Part shown: piece after piece, positions 44,461 to 56,725 of the stretch
Layout of the letters: each line of letters starts with the position of its first letter
Numbering within the stretch: position 1 is the first letter of the stretch
From: Alligator mississippiensis
Taxonomy: Eukaryota > Chordata > Crocodylia > Alligatoridae
Direction: 5' to 3'
Assembly (NCBI RefSeq): GCF_030867095.1
Contig: NC_081828.1
Span: 210,868,978-210,932,977, forward strand
DNA length: 64,000 nucleotides
Made by a program: the position numbers and the translations under genes
Notes under the pieces: model-generated
Seen by the model: the letters and a program-made list of their open reading frames with translations, nothing else
The model's database searches: none
Told to the model about the DNA's origin: nothing

Positions 44461-45395
44461 GCTCACCACCCAGGACAAGCTCTCCCTCCTCTGTGCTGGA
44501 TGAAATTTGAATTGCTGGACCAAAGCAACCCGCACAAGGCCCAGTGGCCTGCTGGAGAAAGGCTCCTTTTGTCCAGAGTTAGGAGGTGGCTCCCGGGGTC
44601 ACAGGTCGCAGTCGGGGAATGGATGAACGGCGGGACAAACCGGAGTATTTTACACCTTGCCAGCAGCTCCCAAGATCCCAGAGGGGAAATAAGCATCAAG
44701 TCATTTGTTGCTGCATCACCAAAGCGGTGGGACTCTTTGATTGCCTTGCAGAGGCAGATGAAGAAGTATTCTGCTGATTTTGCAGAGGAGGAAACTGAGG
44801 CACCGGCTTGGTGAGGGTCAGATCCTGCAGCATACTGAGCACCACCTGCTGACTGTGGGCGATGAGACCGATCCGCGCTGCTGGATCGCGGCATTGAGGC
44901 AGGACCTCGCTAAAAGCCATGGGTGCGGTGGGGGCTATGAGAAACGCTGATTATTTCCACCAGCAGCATCTCCTTTGCTACAGGGACCTTGCAGTCTCCT
45001 CGAAGTCACGTCTCGAAGAGCCTGTGCTGGGACACCGTGCTTGTCATTGTAATTAATGAGCCGGGAGCATGGCTGCCCTCCGCTCCACGCCAGGTCTCGG
45101 ATGTTATTCAGTCATCAGTTTCATAATTGGAAGAAAATAGGCCGGGGTAATTGGAGGTTGCTAATATCTCACTGGCCTGTAGCCGATGACTCTATTAACC
45201 CCAGCTACGACACTTGGAAAAACATCATTTGGGATGGTAGATTACATAGGAAACAAAGACATGCTGTTACTAATATCACATATGTAAACTGTGGGACATG
45301 CATATGAAGATGGAAGCCGACACACACGATACACATGACATTTGGGGGCGAATGCCTTGTCACTTCGGCAACACCTCCAGCATTACCAGCTACGA
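44461..45395. other. Upstream flank of unit 3
   Basis: A short MIR-like core (GAGGAAACTGAGGCAC) lies at 44,787. Nothing else is recognised. Confidence 0.3.
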
Positions 45396-45397
45396 TC

Positions 45398-45492
45398 TCA
45401 AAGTGTTTTGCATGTGGGTGAAGCATAATTATCCCCATTTTACAAGCAGGGAAATTGAGGCACAAACAAGTTGAGTGATTTGACCAAGGTCG
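45398..45492 (-). mobile_element. MIR/L2-like fragment
   Basis: ATTATCCCCATTTTACAAGC and GGGAAATTGAGGCACAAAC. Confidence 0.5.
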
Positions 45493-45494
45493 GA

Positions 45495-45560
45495 AGGGTG
45501 TTTGTACCCGAAAGCTTGCAAAGAAGAATTTTTCCAACTATTTGAGTTGGTCTAATAAAA
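45495..45560 (+). mobile_element. Penelope-like tail fragment
   Basis: CCCGAAAGCTTGCAAAG, then CAACTATTTGAGTTGGTCT and AATAAAAG. This is the plus-strand counterpart of the tail at 29.8 kb. Confidence 0.45.
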
Positions 45561-45779
45561 GGGCCCCACTCAACTTACCCCTGCTCCGCACAACTGTCCC
45601 TCATTGCGGGCACCTGGATGTAGCCCTTGCCCCTTCCCTCCCCCCATGGACTGACCTGCTGGGCTGGGGCATGTGAGTACATGCACACAGGCACGCAGCC
45701 CCCCGCCCCAGCCTTGGATCGACTCCAAGAGGCTCTGAGATTTACTGGTGGATCTTGATCTACCGGTTAGTGACCACTG
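45561..45779 (-). mobile_element. hAT-like miniature element, one end clear
   Basis: On the minus strand it begins CAGTGGTCACTAACCGGTAG, ATCAAGATCCACCAG. The other end is not resolved and abuts the Penelope-like tail. Confidence 0.45.
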
Positions 45780-47815
45780 CTCGATAGTATAGACAAGCCC
45801 TGATTTTTGCTAGCCGTGCCTGCTTGCTTGAGGGCACTCGTGTGGCAGAGCATCTCAGTTGGGATGGAGCTGTATGCATTGTGCTGCTGCACAAAGTCTC
45901 TACAGCTGTGGATCTTAGTACCTAATTTCACGTGCGGAGCAAGACAGTGGGCAAACTTTCTATGGGGTGATGGAGAAAGATGCATTTCAGATCATTTCCC
46001 TCCTGGCCTCGCTAGCCCAAGCATATTCATCAACTTGACTTTCAAATGAAGTCGGCCTTTCTGAAGTAATTACCAAGTAGCCTTGGGCCGTGGCGCTCTG
46101 CTGCCATTACTCATTGACTACCCGGGGTCTCCAGTGGTTCCCCCACCGTGGCTTGGCAGCTCATTTGCATAACAAGTCACCTGAAAAATGAAAGCCAGAT
46201 CCTCAGCCATCTCCACCACCTCGGCTTGGCTCAAAGCAGCTTCATTTTACTGGAGCTGCAGCTGATTTCTACCAGCCCCGGATCTGGCCTGGATCTGCAA
46301 GTGGGTTTGCAAAGTATTAGTGATGCTAATTGAATCTCTTTAGCTTTCTGGGGACAAAGCCGCTCAGCTCTCCCTGCTTCTGCCTGGTCCCTTTCCAGCA
46401 GTCCCCCTCTCCTGCAATCTTGCCCGGTCCTGATGAAATGGCTTTGTTGTCTTTGCACTTTAGTGAGCATTGATAACAACAACTTTGACGAGATTATCAC
46501 GGCTTTGGTGTTTGCACATGAAATGAGGTGGGTTTTATTTCCCCCTCCCCTGGACCTCAACTGCAGCTCCATGTTGATGGTTTTTGGGGGATCTGTTAGT
46601 GCAGCGTTGAGCCCAGATCTCTGGACTGCGGTCTTTAGATGCTACTCCAATGCAAAAAATGACACCACCCTATACCGAAACTCAGGGATTGGCATCTGAT
46701 TGCTTCGGCTGGATTAAAAAGGGAGCTATGGAGGCTGGTTGCTGTTATGTTTATTATTTGGGCGGTGCTGGCGTTTTTGGCTGGGTGCACGCTACTGAAT
46801 GCAGCAGACTCTATTCAACAGCAGCCCAGAACGGCTCGTTTCCAAAGGGAAGGTGATCGGTAGACGCTGTTATACTAAACACAATAACTGGGACTTTGGC
46901 ACCAGAACAGGCCACTCGATGCCAGTGAAAACTCTTTGCACTCTTGAGCTTGCTGCAAAGCCACATTGCTCCAGCAGATTCATTTTGCAAACTGGGGATG
47001 TCCGCATCTTCCACGTTGGCTGTAGTAAAGGGCCCCTTCTGAGAGGGAGGGCAGGGGAAACCCTATATTCACATTCAGAGGAAACCTTGTTTCTTTATGC
47101 AGGGGGGTATCTTTAGCCACATCCTTTTCCGTGTGATGCAGTGATCACCAGGTCTTTCTGTGGCATCTGTTGCTTGAGATAGTGCATGGGGGTCTCTCTA
47201 AACACACCTGGAGGAAGAAATAGTTTGCAAGACTGGGGCTGAAGGGATCTGAGGTCCATTTCTGACTCTGCCACTTGCTTCTTATGTGATCTGGATCAAG
47301 TCACTTGTGAGCAGATCCTTTGTGGGTGTTGGATGCCATAGCTACAGTGATATCACTGGATCTATGGTGCCGTACCCTTGCTAGGGATCTATCCTTTTGT
47401 CTCCTTGTGCCTCATCTAAAATGAGGCCAACTATGCAAGCTTTGGCGATGTAGACCATAACCTTCCTGGGGCAGAAACCCTCTGCTACTATGAAGGCTAC
47501 GATGGGGTTTAGATCTCAGTTGAGGTTTCCAGGTGCTAAATAATTACAAGTGAAGGAACCGGGGCACACTCCTGTGACTGTACCAGGCTCTGAACATTGC
47601 TTTGAGGCAAAAACTGCAATGAACTTAATTCATCACAGTGCTGAGAGCGCTGGGTTTGATAGCCAGGGAGAGCAACTATTTGGCATTTGGGCAGAGGGTA
47701 AAATGAGTGAAGCTTGCATTCAGTGGGGCACTGGGAGGGCAGTTGGTATCAAGAAAATACATTATCTGTAGAGTAAAATAGAGCTCTAGCCATGGCCCAT
47801 TGCACCGTGCCTTCT
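45780..47815. other. Non-coding with a faint MIR piece
   Basis: CTGACTCTGCCACTTGCTTC at 47,263 is MIR-like. No gene is supported. Confidence 0.3.
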
Positions 47816-47817
47816 TA

Positions 47818-47955
47818 GATTCATAAATTCATAGAGGCTAGGGTTGAAAGGGACCTCAACAGATCATCGAGTCCGACCCCCTGCCCTGGGCAGGAATGAG
47901 TGCTGGGGTCCGATGACCCCAGGCAGATGTCTATCCAGCCTTAAAGAACTCAGCT
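47818..47955 (-). mobile_element. CR1 LINE 3' tail
   Basis: GGTTGAAAGGGACCTCAACA, GATCATCGAGTCCGACCC, ending near CTATCCAGCC. It is the same subfamily as the nested minus-strand CR1 at 57.8 kb. Confidence 0.75.
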
Positions 47956-48093
47956 GAAGTTTTGGCTATCGCTAACTAGCAATCGTCAACAGGTAACAAA
48001 TATAACCAGGAATATCAAGGTTGAATTTAGTGTTACATCATTAGCACAGTACAGATCATTCAATACATAAACACGCTGTTTGAATATCAGGTT

Positions 48094-48475
48094 CAGTGCT
48101 CAAGCTTTTGGCCCTGAGGGCCAGATGAGTTGCATGGGGCTGGTCTGCAGGCTGGATCAGATCCTAAACACCTGGATTGGGCTCTGTGACGCTTCAGCTG
48201 GTCTCTGTGAAACAGGCTGAAGCCCTGGGTCCTATGCTGCCTCCACCCAGCCCTGTGATTAGGTCTAGCACCACTTCTGCTCAGCCCCATGTGCTGGGAT
48301 TGGGCCCTGAGACTCATCATTGCCTCTGCCCAGCCCTGTGTGCCAGGATCAGGCCCTGTGATGCCCTGCACACCTGGTCTAGCAGACAGGGCCGTGGTCT
48401 TGTGGGGTGTCTTGTGGGCTGGATGACAGCGCGGGGGCTGGATCCGGCTGGCAAGCCAGGGGTGGAGCACCCCTG
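48094..48475 (-). mobile_element. hAT-like miniature element with inner tandem repeat
   Basis: On the minus strand it begins CAGGGGTGCTCCACCCCTGG; the plus end is CAGTGCTCAAGC. Inside, CAGCCC(T/C)(G/A)TG and GATC/TTGGGCCCTGTGA-like words recur about every 55 bp. Confidence 0.5.
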
Positions 48476-49500
48476 TTCAAGATGTTTAAACACAGGCCAC
48501 TTTTACTTTAATTTGTAAAAGTATGGTTTTCTATTGACAAACTATCTACTAAAGGTGGGAGTAAAGGAGTTTCTCCCTGGACTAAAGCAGTGAGCCAATA
48601 AAAAAAACAGAGAAAAAGAAAATTTGAAACCCAAACTGAAAAATGTCATTTTTCCCCGCCCCTTGGTTACTCCTTGTATGCTCCAGGTTAAAGCAACAGC
48701 CACCCATCATCTCACTGTTTCCTCTATGCTTCTGGGTCATCAGGCACATCTCTGCAGATACCAGCCACTCCAGCTCTTTCTATATTATTATTTGTCCATG
48801 AACAGCTAAATCCTTTTGCTGTTAGTCAGTCAAGGCAAGTTGACAGGTGAAAGAAGGCAAGATTTGCCTTGCGGTCATCTGTTCCAGCACCCCGCCATGC
48901 AGTTGCAGAGAAGGGTTCAAGCCTTCTTGCCATTACTTTTCGTCCTTCAAAGTCTGGAAATAATCTTCCAAAGGTGAGCATATACAGTGTTTGCAGGCAG
49001 CCTGAAGCAACAGCTCAGAGAAGCACGAACCGCTTCAGCAAATGGGCACGTTCACTCTGAAGTGTAATGATGAGAGTTACGAAGAGTAAGTAGAGCTGCC
49101 CCGGAGGAGGCTGGAAGGAGGTCCAGGCACGAAACAGCTCGACTGCCCCTTGGTAATGCAAAACCCCCCGATATAAGGGCGTTTGCAACATTTTTGTCAG
49201 GTCTTTTTCATGGAAGCCCCTCAGTCAAATGGTTTTCCAGGGTTTGCCACCAACTCTTCTCTGCCTCCTAGCTAGGCACATGGGTTTCAAATGCAACTGG
49301 CTATTTATTGGAGCTGTTTAAAAAGCAATGTCAGCTATAGCCTAAATCTGGAGCCGCCAGCTGCTGATCCATCTCTGTGCCTTTCAGCAGACGTTGGCCA
49401 CCTTTAAGAACCGTGGGCTACCATCCATCGCGATCCAGCAAAGCTGTGGGCTGAGCCCCCCTGTCTTACCCCGGCTCTCCTGGCTTGGGCTGAGACTCCT
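48476..49500. other. Non-coding, no feature seen
   Basis: No gene or repeat is recognised. Confidence 0.3.
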
Positions 49501-49504
49501 TGCA

Positions 49505-49622
49505 CCCCACTACTGCAGCCTCTGCTTACTGCCCTCACCAGTTGCCTCTGATTTTCATTGCCAGTGGCAGTGAGTAGCCCCAGATTTGCTGGCAAGGGTA
49601 AGCAGAGGCAGCAGTAGTGGGG
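49505..49622. repeat. 25-bp near-perfect inverted repeat
   Basis: Arms at 49,505-49,529 and 49,598-49,622 pair at 24 of 25 bases around a 68-bp spacer. Confidence 0.85.
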
Positions 49623-50955
49623 CAAGAGAACAACCTTTGGTGCAGAGCAGGAGGGGCTGGGACAGCCGTCTGCTGCCCACGGTGCAGGGATCTCTTTGTA
49701 GGCCAGCTCCAGACTGCAGGCTGTAGGTTGTCACCTGCCTTACGGTGCAACACCTCCCTTTGGTGCAGGTCTGGGGGGGGTCCTCTACTGTGGGTTTTGC
49801 TGGCAGGAGGTTGTGTAACCCACCCTGCTATAGGCTAGTGTGAGCATTTCTGTAATAACCCCCATGCTTCAGGGCATAAGCCAACCTCAGTCTAAAAGGG
49901 ATCAGGATCTAACCTAGTTTGGATATTATAAGTCTTTTGTATAGCGATAAGGATATTCTAGAGTTATTCTAAAAGTACAAGTTTATAAATAATAGCATTC
50001 GCCTGTCACTGGGGACTGCAGAGTATCTCAAACTTTTCCTTTTCTTGGTGTTGAAGGCAGGATACTATATACACGGTATATAAAAATATCCTTGTTTGAT
50101 TGGACCAAGAGGCTTACACAGTATACGTGGGAGCTAAATGTGACCCAGGCCGTGTTGGGTGACAGCGGTTCACGGGCAACCCACGTTCAGAGATGAAGAA
50201 AGACATCCTTGCCACGTTTCACAGGGGAAACGTTCACAACAGTTCAATGAACCGTGCCCTGCCGTGCTGCACCTTGCTCTGCAGAGTGCCCGGGAGATCA
50301 GGGGTCGGTGGGATACAGCTGGTAACAAGCGGCCAGGAGAGCTTCCAGGCTGCGGAGTCTGTATCAGACACTTTGTGCAGATGTATTTGGGGCTGGCTTT
50401 GCGTCCTGCACACAGAACAAATGTCAGATGGATCCCAGAGGGATTTCAGCTGCTTCACTAAGTGCTCGGTTGCTTTTATTAATTTAGGAAAGGATGTTGA
50501 GAGAGAAGCAAACTTAATAAAGGAGAAGAAAGTATTTAGATGAAAGGCAATTTATTCTGCTATTTTCCCCCTGCCCTTTTCCCAGTTGCTATTGAAGATC
50601 TAATTAGGAAGAAAAGCTGTTTCTTCCCCCACCTGGCACCTCCTACATCATGGCATCCTTTTGCCTTGGATGCCATTGGATGTGACTGCAATTTCTGCTA
50701 CTTCGGAAGAGCTGTTCAGGTAGTATAACCCATGAAAGAGTTTCAACATGACTGATCTCAGCTAGACGTGGCTAAATTCAGAGTCAATTCAAGAGAGCTC
50801 TCAGATCCCAGATTTCTACTGCATGGCTCAAGAAGAGCTTATTAGCAAAAAGGACCGGTAACCATCAAGGGCTGTCGCAATCTGAGTCTGTGTGTGTGTG
50901 AGCGAGGAGCGAGGTGGGTATCTCCGTCCACTTGCTGAAGGCTGGGGGTCTGAGA
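49623..50955. other. Non-coding, no feature seen
   Basis: A TATATAC-rich spot lies near 50,065. No gene is supported. Confidence 0.3.
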
Positions 50956-50957
50956 GG

Positions 50958-51140
50958 AAGACACTTTGGTTTAGTGGACAGGGCACTGGCTTGGGCCTGA
51001 GGAGATGGGGCAAATCCCAGCTCTGCCACTGGTTTCCTGGGTGACCTTGGGCACATCACTTTCCCCCATATATATAACCAGGGTCTTAACACCCGGCTCC
51101 ACTGAAAAGAGCTGGGAGGTGTACGGAGAACTGCCATGCC
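50958..51140 (+). mobile_element. MIR-type SINE
   Basis: TTTAGTGGACAGGGCACTGG, CCCAGCTCTGCCACTGG and GTGACCTTGGGCACATCAC are in MIR order. Confidence 0.7.
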
Positions 51141-51524
51141 ACAGCCGGGTGTTACTATTGACGTGGTTGGACAAGGTGACCCTGTGACCCCTTCTCCTCC
51201 TTGGCCTGTGCCAGGATGCACCTGCGACCAGGGCTGAAGGCACATGGAGGAGTGACATGGGTGCTCTGTAGGCTACGAATGGCAGGATCAGGCCCAAAAT
51301 GCCTCAGTGAAGGACTCCAGTCTACCCTGCACTTTGCAACCAGTAGCTGAGGGGAATGGAAATGGTTTTAAAGGGCAGAAACTTGGATAAAGAGAAACTG
51401 TAGTCAGGTTTAAAGAGCAGCAGCACATGCTGCAGAGAGACATGAAATGGGAGTGCCCTTCTGCCCTAATGCAGGGCACCTGGGAGAAACCAGATCACAA
51501 AAGGGAGGGGTAATATAGTTGTCT

Positions 51525-51615
51525 CAGGTTATGGAAGGGGAAACTGAGGCATTAAGTATGTGAGTGACCTGCATGAGGTCACAGAGCCAGCCAGTGGTGG
51601 AGCAGGGAACGGAGG
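51525..51615 (-). mobile_element. MIR-type SINE fragment
   Basis: GGGGAAACTGAGGCATTAAG, then GAGGTCACAGAGCCAGCC. Confidence 0.6.
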
Positions 51616-52628
51616 GCCAACCAGCGGTGGGGAGTAAATCAAGAGAGCCCAGTCAACGTCACTGGAGATTTACCTTAGCTTAAGACCTGACTTATCCCCC
51701 TCGACGGGGCTTTTTTCCTCTCCTTACACAAGCATCTCACTGCCAGGAGCGTCTCTCCAGCTCAGGTGTTGTGCGCAAGCGCATGGAGCCATGTATCTGC
51801 AAGCAACTTCTGCATCTAAAAGGGAATGAATGATCAGCCCCTTCTCCCCCCACCCTGCTCCGGTGTATCATTCACTGCGCTAGTCCAGGGCAATAAACCA
51901 GTCCCCCGGTGACCTGTCACAGGTCCTCTTCTTCTGAGATGATTGACCAGGCTGTAATATGGTGCTGGGGACCAGGTTACCCAGAAGACCTGCATCCCAC
52001 AATAGGCCATGAACCCTGTTATATTTTGCAGATGCTTTCTTGTGTTTTCTTGTTCTGTTGGGACACATCTGGGGAACCAGCATTGTCTTGCGTCCATTTG
52101 TGGATCATGTCGTGCTGTCTGTATGGGTTTGGAGATGGCTAGCAATGGCTCAAGGGCAGACAGACCAGAGCTTGCTGGAGAGTGGTGTTGAGCATGCTGG
52201 TGGGCGGTGGGGGAGCTGGCTGGAAGGAGTTCGGCAGGTAGCTGTGAGCTAGGAAGGGGCAGGGACACCCCAGCAGTCAGGGCTGGTAGAAATCAGCAGG
52301 AAGGCTGCAACCTGGTGATGCTGGCAAGACTCAAGCAGGCTAAAGCGTGGCTAAAGGAAGGGCTCTTGTTTTCCGTTTCCCGATGTATTCCCAGTTTTGC
52401 TTGTGCCATCCTTTTAGCCTGTGTAATAAACCTCTTTTGTTGCTTGGCTCCTTACAGATCGCCTGTGGAAGGAGTGATTTATAAGCGAGTGATTTTCCAG
52501 GCTAGCTCTCTCCATGGAGAGGGGGACCCAAAAGAAATTATTTCCTGGCCAAGCAGGGTGGCTGCCTGGGCTCTGGGGGGGTCCTGCAGCTGGGCTTGTG
52601 ACACTGGTGCAGTGTCAAGAGCCTTTGC
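51616..52628. other. Non-coding, unassigned repeat-like sequence
   Basis: 52.33-52.63 kb has a repetitive look, with a polyadenylation-like AATAAAC, but no family could be named. No gene is supported. Confidence 0.25.
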
Positions 52629-52636
52629 CCTGGGGA

Positions 52637-52804
52637 TAGGGTGGCCATTATAGAGGACAGTCCGGTTGTCTTCTGTCCTCTATTGATATGAAACTGGACT
52701 GTCCTCTATGATGAGAAAAACAGAGGACATAAAAGTGTCTGGTTTTGTATCAATAGAGGACAGAGGAGCAGAAAACCAGACTGTCCTCTATGATGGCCAC
52801 CCTA
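52637..52804. mobile_element. 168-bp hAT miniature, near palindromic
   Basis: The ends TAGGGTGGCCATTATAGAGG and, inverted, TAGGGTGGCCATCATAGAGG pair. The flanks CCTGGGGA and CGTGGGGA match at 7 of 8. The two halves fold back over most of the length. Confidence 0.8.
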
Positions 52805-53109
52805 CGTGGGGAGCAGAGGAGTGCTGTCATGCATTGCAGAGACAGTCGCAGTTGATTCAATGAGCCCGTCCAACGGGAGTGATTCTAGTTACTTGATCCT
52901 GGTGCCATGCCTCTGGGCTCAAGCTGACTTCCCAGCCCAGCTTTTGCCTTTCCAGTACACCCCCTTACATGGGCAGCTCAAGAACAAGAGTCATCTTTCT
53001 CATCTCTTTCCTCCCAAAGTCATCCTTCAGGGCTCCCCATCCACAACCTTGCTGTCCTAGAATCATAAATGGAAAAGGCAACTTTTTAAACCAGCCCAGA
53101 GCTCTTCAA

Positions 53110-53235
53110 TGTATTTGGCCTCCTAATGCATCTTTGAGGTGGGGCAGAGCTGTTATCCCCACTATACAGATGGGGGCAATGAGGGAGAGAGAGGTTAAAT
53201 GAATTCCCCAAGGTAGTTTGTGGCAGAGCAGGGGT
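53110..53235 (-). mobile_element. MIR-like SINE fragment
   Basis: TTATCCCCACTATACAGATG, AGAGAGGTTAAATGAATTCC. Confidence 0.5.
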
Positions 53236-53244
53236 TTTCCATAG

Positions 53245-53345
53245 AGAAGCAGAGGTTGGAAGGGAGCTCCAGAGGTCATCTAGTTCAATCCCCTCAATGA
53301 GGCCGGGTCATTCCTATCCAAACCATTTTACACAATCCATCATCT
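53245..53345 (-). mobile_element. CR1 LINE 3' tail fragment
   Basis: AGGTTGGAAGGGAGCTCCAG, AGGTCATCTAGTTCAATCCC. Confidence 0.6.
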
Positions 53346-53349
53346 CAAC

Positions 53350-54080
53350 TCTACGTAAGACTACTGTTAACCCTGACACAACACAGACCTAACACCTGAA
53401 CCTGCCTGTGGGAGGCTGGGTGGCAGAGGCCTGCAGCAGACTGCACACATTCAGCGTTAGCACGGGCTACGGCCCAGCTGCAGGCAGCTGGAAATGATTA
53501 CAGGCTGCCTAGGAGGACTGGGTCAGCTGAGAAAGATAGTTAGCTGGCCACAGGAATTCAACAGGCTCCCAGGGAAAGAAGCCATGTGGAAAGGAGAGAG
53601 ACTCTCAGCCAGGTGCCAGGATAGTGGTGGCAGAACTGAACCAGGCTGCTTCTTGTGGTCTGAAAAGAGACCCAAGGCTGTGAGGCTGGAAGCAGCTGCA
53701 TCACCACAGGGCTGCAGTCAGAGCCTGGTTGTGGAGGAAGAAGACTGCAGCGTGGAGGAAGCAGCAGTGAACTGGAGGCATCTTCTCAGGGCTAGAGGAG
53801 ACTCAGGACTGTGAGTGCGCCCTGTCTGGACTATATTAAGTTATGCTGTTGGATGCTGATTTATGTTGGTGATGGTTTCTGAGAGGCAAGTGTGTCTAGG
53901 AAATAAAGAACTGTGCAAAGTTTAAAGGCTTTTGAGCTGCACCTGCTGCATGGCCACAAGTAAAGCAGGAGAACCACAGCAGCCAGTGTCCTGTTTCTAT
54001 GAAATGTTGTCAATGTACACTCAGAAGATCCTGGGTAGGGGCCATGCTACAGAGGAAGGCAAAAATCCCCCACAGTCCAT
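53350..54080. other. Non-coding, purine-rich, unassigned
   Basis: GAGGAAG-type runs and AATAAAG at 53,902. No domain is found in the plus-strand ORF here. Confidence 0.25.
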
Positions 54081-54084
54081 ATCA

Positions 54085-54185
54085 ATCTGACCATGGGGTA
54101 AAATTCCTTCCTGACCCCAAATGTGGTGACCGGTCTGACCTGGAGTGGAGGGGCAAGACCCTCTAGCCAGGAGCCTCTAGCTTCA
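54085..54185 (-). mobile_element. CR1 LINE 3' UTR fragment
   Basis: GGGGTAAAATTCCTTCCTGA and GGGGCAAGACCCTCTAGCC are the inverse of the start of the copy at 21.0 kb. Confidence 0.6.
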
Positions 54186-54344
54186 GGTCCCAGCAGGAGC
54201 ATTGGGTACAGCCCAGTCCTAATCCCCAGCCTTGGCTGTGGCCAACACTCAATGCCTTTGAAAGAGTCTTAAAGACACCCTGATGCATGTAGTGGAAACT
54301 GGGGTGGGAGGGGGACACCAGCAAAGCCCAGAAGCCTGAGAAAC

Positions 54345-55075
54345 AGCCATACGGCCCTACTGACTTGAATTCGTTCAGATCCAACAAAAGCTCTCTGACT
54401 GTCTCTTTTATGATCTCCTCCTTCCGCTTGCCCCCTTCCTTACCCACATCATCCTTATTAGGTGTCTGGCTGCAGATTCATATTTTTGTGAAGACTGAGG
54501 CAAAGTAGCTGTTGAGCAGCTCTGCCTTCTTGGTATCTTTGGCTAGGAGCTCGCCCTGGCTTGCTAGCAGAGGACCCATGGCTTCCTTGGTCCTCCCTTT
54601 CCAGTCAACATACTTATAGACCCTCTTCTTGTCTTCAACCTCTTTTTGCCAGGCACAGTTCATTCTTTCTTTCCCTTCCTGATCTCGTCCCTCCAGGCTC
54701 TTGCTATTTCCTGGTATGTGCCCTTGGTGACCTGCCTATTCTTCCATTGCCTGTATGCTTTTCCTTTTGCATCTGACACATTTTAGAAGCTGCTTGTGCA
54801 GCCACGGGGGTCTCTTGCCCTTCTTGTGCTTGAACTCAGGTCTTCCAACACCAAGTGCATCACCAGGACCTCTAGGTCACATCTCTTCTCTGAGCACCAA
54901 GGCTGGGTCTGTCCCCAAAAAAAGTTGCCTGTGATTCATTCAGGCTCAGAGCTGCTGACTCGGCAGGGGGACCATTTACTCCCTCTCTCCAGCTGCTCTG
55001 AGCATCCCAGTTCATTTTCCTGCCAACCCAGGGTCGCTTCTCTACTGTATTCTTCCTAACTTGCCCAGTCAAATG
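54345..55075 (-). mobile_element. CR1 LINE, pre-RT and early RT region
   Basis: A conceptual reading gives QWKNRQVTKGTYQEIARAW, then EVEDKKRVYKYVDWKGRTKE, LLNSYFASVFTKI and, in another frame, IIKETVRELLLDLNEFKSVG. This is the segment before the RT core, corresponding to the linker seen in the nested copies. Confidence 0.75.
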
Positions 55076-55079
55076 TTAC

Positions 55080-55366
55080 GTCTTGATATTACTGCTAATG
55101 TCACCGTGCCGCAGGCTAATTTCCCGTGCAAAATATCACCGTGCTGCAGCAGGTGTTGCAGGGGCAACGCAGTTCACGTGTCTTGCTTTGGGTCCAGTGT
55201 GATGAACTCAAGTCTCAGATTTGTACCACTGATCAGCCTAAAGTTGAACAATTATCTGGTTATTTGGCCTGGGTAGCTAAAGGCAGTCAGATATGAGGCA
55301 AGCTGCATCACTCCCTTGTGTGTTATTGATCATTGACATTGGATAATCCAATTAGCATGATGAGCC
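55080..55366. other. Non-coding, no feature seen
   Basis: No gene or repeat is recognised. Confidence 0.3.
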
Positions 55367-55374
55367 ATCTAGAC

Positions 55375-55895
55375 CAGAGGTCAGTGGTCTTTGGCACGTG
55401 TGCTAGAGCATGGCATGTGAAGGCATTTTGCTTGGCATGTGTGCCTTGGGGCAGATGGCGGCGCTGCCACAAGCATAGGGCCCCTTGCAGTTCCTCTGCC
55501 ATCTGCCCCAGGTGCACATGCATCCGCCGCTGGTAACAAGCTGAGCCGGGGCTCTGCGGACCCTGGTGCAGCTTCCCCGCCACCTGCCAAAAGCAGCCTG
55601 GGATCTGGAGCAGGTGGAAGGGGCCTGTCCAGAGCCTGGGCCGGCCGTGGCAGGCAGCCTGGAAGCTGCAAGCAGCTGCACCCAGGTCCGCAGAGCCCTG
55701 GCCTGGCTCATTGCTGGTGGTAGGTACATGCACAACTTGGGGTGGACGGTGGGGAGGAGGTTGGGACTGCACTGCCACAATAAGGATCAGGCTCCTCATA
55801 GCTCTCCCGCCATCCGCCCCGGGCATGCCAACACCTTTCAAGTGGCGGTTGCAGGTGTTTTTGGCACTCTGTGCAAAAAATGGTGCCGAGCCCTG
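55375..55895. mobile_element. hAT miniature element, 521 bp
   Basis: It starts CAGAGGTCAGTGGTCTTTGG and ends TGGTGCCGAGCCCTG. The flanks ATCTAGAC and ATCTAGGC match at 7 of 8. The interior is GC-rich and has mirror-like halves (GCAGATGGCGG, CCATCTGCCCC). It contains long chance ORFs on both strands. Confidence 0.75.
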
Positions 55896-55903
55896 ATCTA
55901 GGC

Positions 55904-56725
55904 CTGGGTGGACCTTTGACCTTGACTGTGGAGGAGCTCTGAAAGCTGCAGGGTTTGGATCACGGAGGCAGAATGTCCTTGCACCTGGCTCGTCAAGATG
56001 CCTTACTATCAAGGCGTTATTCTTTGCTATGTAATTTCCATTTCCCCTTTCTTTCCTGGTCCCTGATCATCTCCACTGTCCTTCCTCAGCCCCTTCTGTT
56101 TTTGCTACAGTGGCCCTGAGCAAAGGGGACCTCATTTTTCCTCAAAGACGCTAAATATCATAAAATGGGGGAAATAGAGACCCTCTTTTGGTGGCTATTT
56201 ATTCTTTCAAAGGGACTTTTTATCTACTGAGAATACAACTCACCTGCTGTGTCGGGGGCAGTCCAGGAGAACTCGGTTATCAAAGATGGAGAAAATAATT
56301 TGCCAATTGGACTAATTTAAGGCTGAGAAAGTCCTGGTTCTTTTTAGCTGAATCAAAGTCTTCCACTCTTGCATTTACGTTTCAAAGCACCATCATCGCC
56401 CGTGTTTGTTGTCTGCTGTAGGACCGTACTTCAGGCTGAAAAAGCCTTTGGACTGGAGAGAAATCTTCAAATGAAATGATTGAAGGAGACAAGAGGCTGC
56501 TACATCTGTGCTGAGAGTCCTAATTTGAATGAGGCTACATGCAATCCTTTTAAGTTGAACCCACACATCCTGAGCAGCTGACACGTTTCCAGCAATGTAG
56601 CTATTCTTCCACAAGGAGATACCCAGAGCTCACGTTTGCACGGATGAAATGCTGAGTGTTGATCCCGCAGGAGTGCAATGCAGACAGGCGTCGTGATGGA
56701 GCTAACTAGGCAGGGCAGGGCGGAC
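55904..56725. other. Non-coding, no feature seen
   Basis: No gene or repeat is recognised. Confidence 0.3.

Noticed and set aside
52330-52628. Possible LTR-type fossil
   Set aside because: AATAAAC and a repetitive look only. No paired ends, primer site or coding part was recognised, so I do not call it.
55323-56012. Minus-strand ORF of 229 codons
   Set aside because: It lies almost wholly in a hAT miniature with target duplication, in GC-rich DNA, with other long ORFs in opposite frames and no conserved domain.
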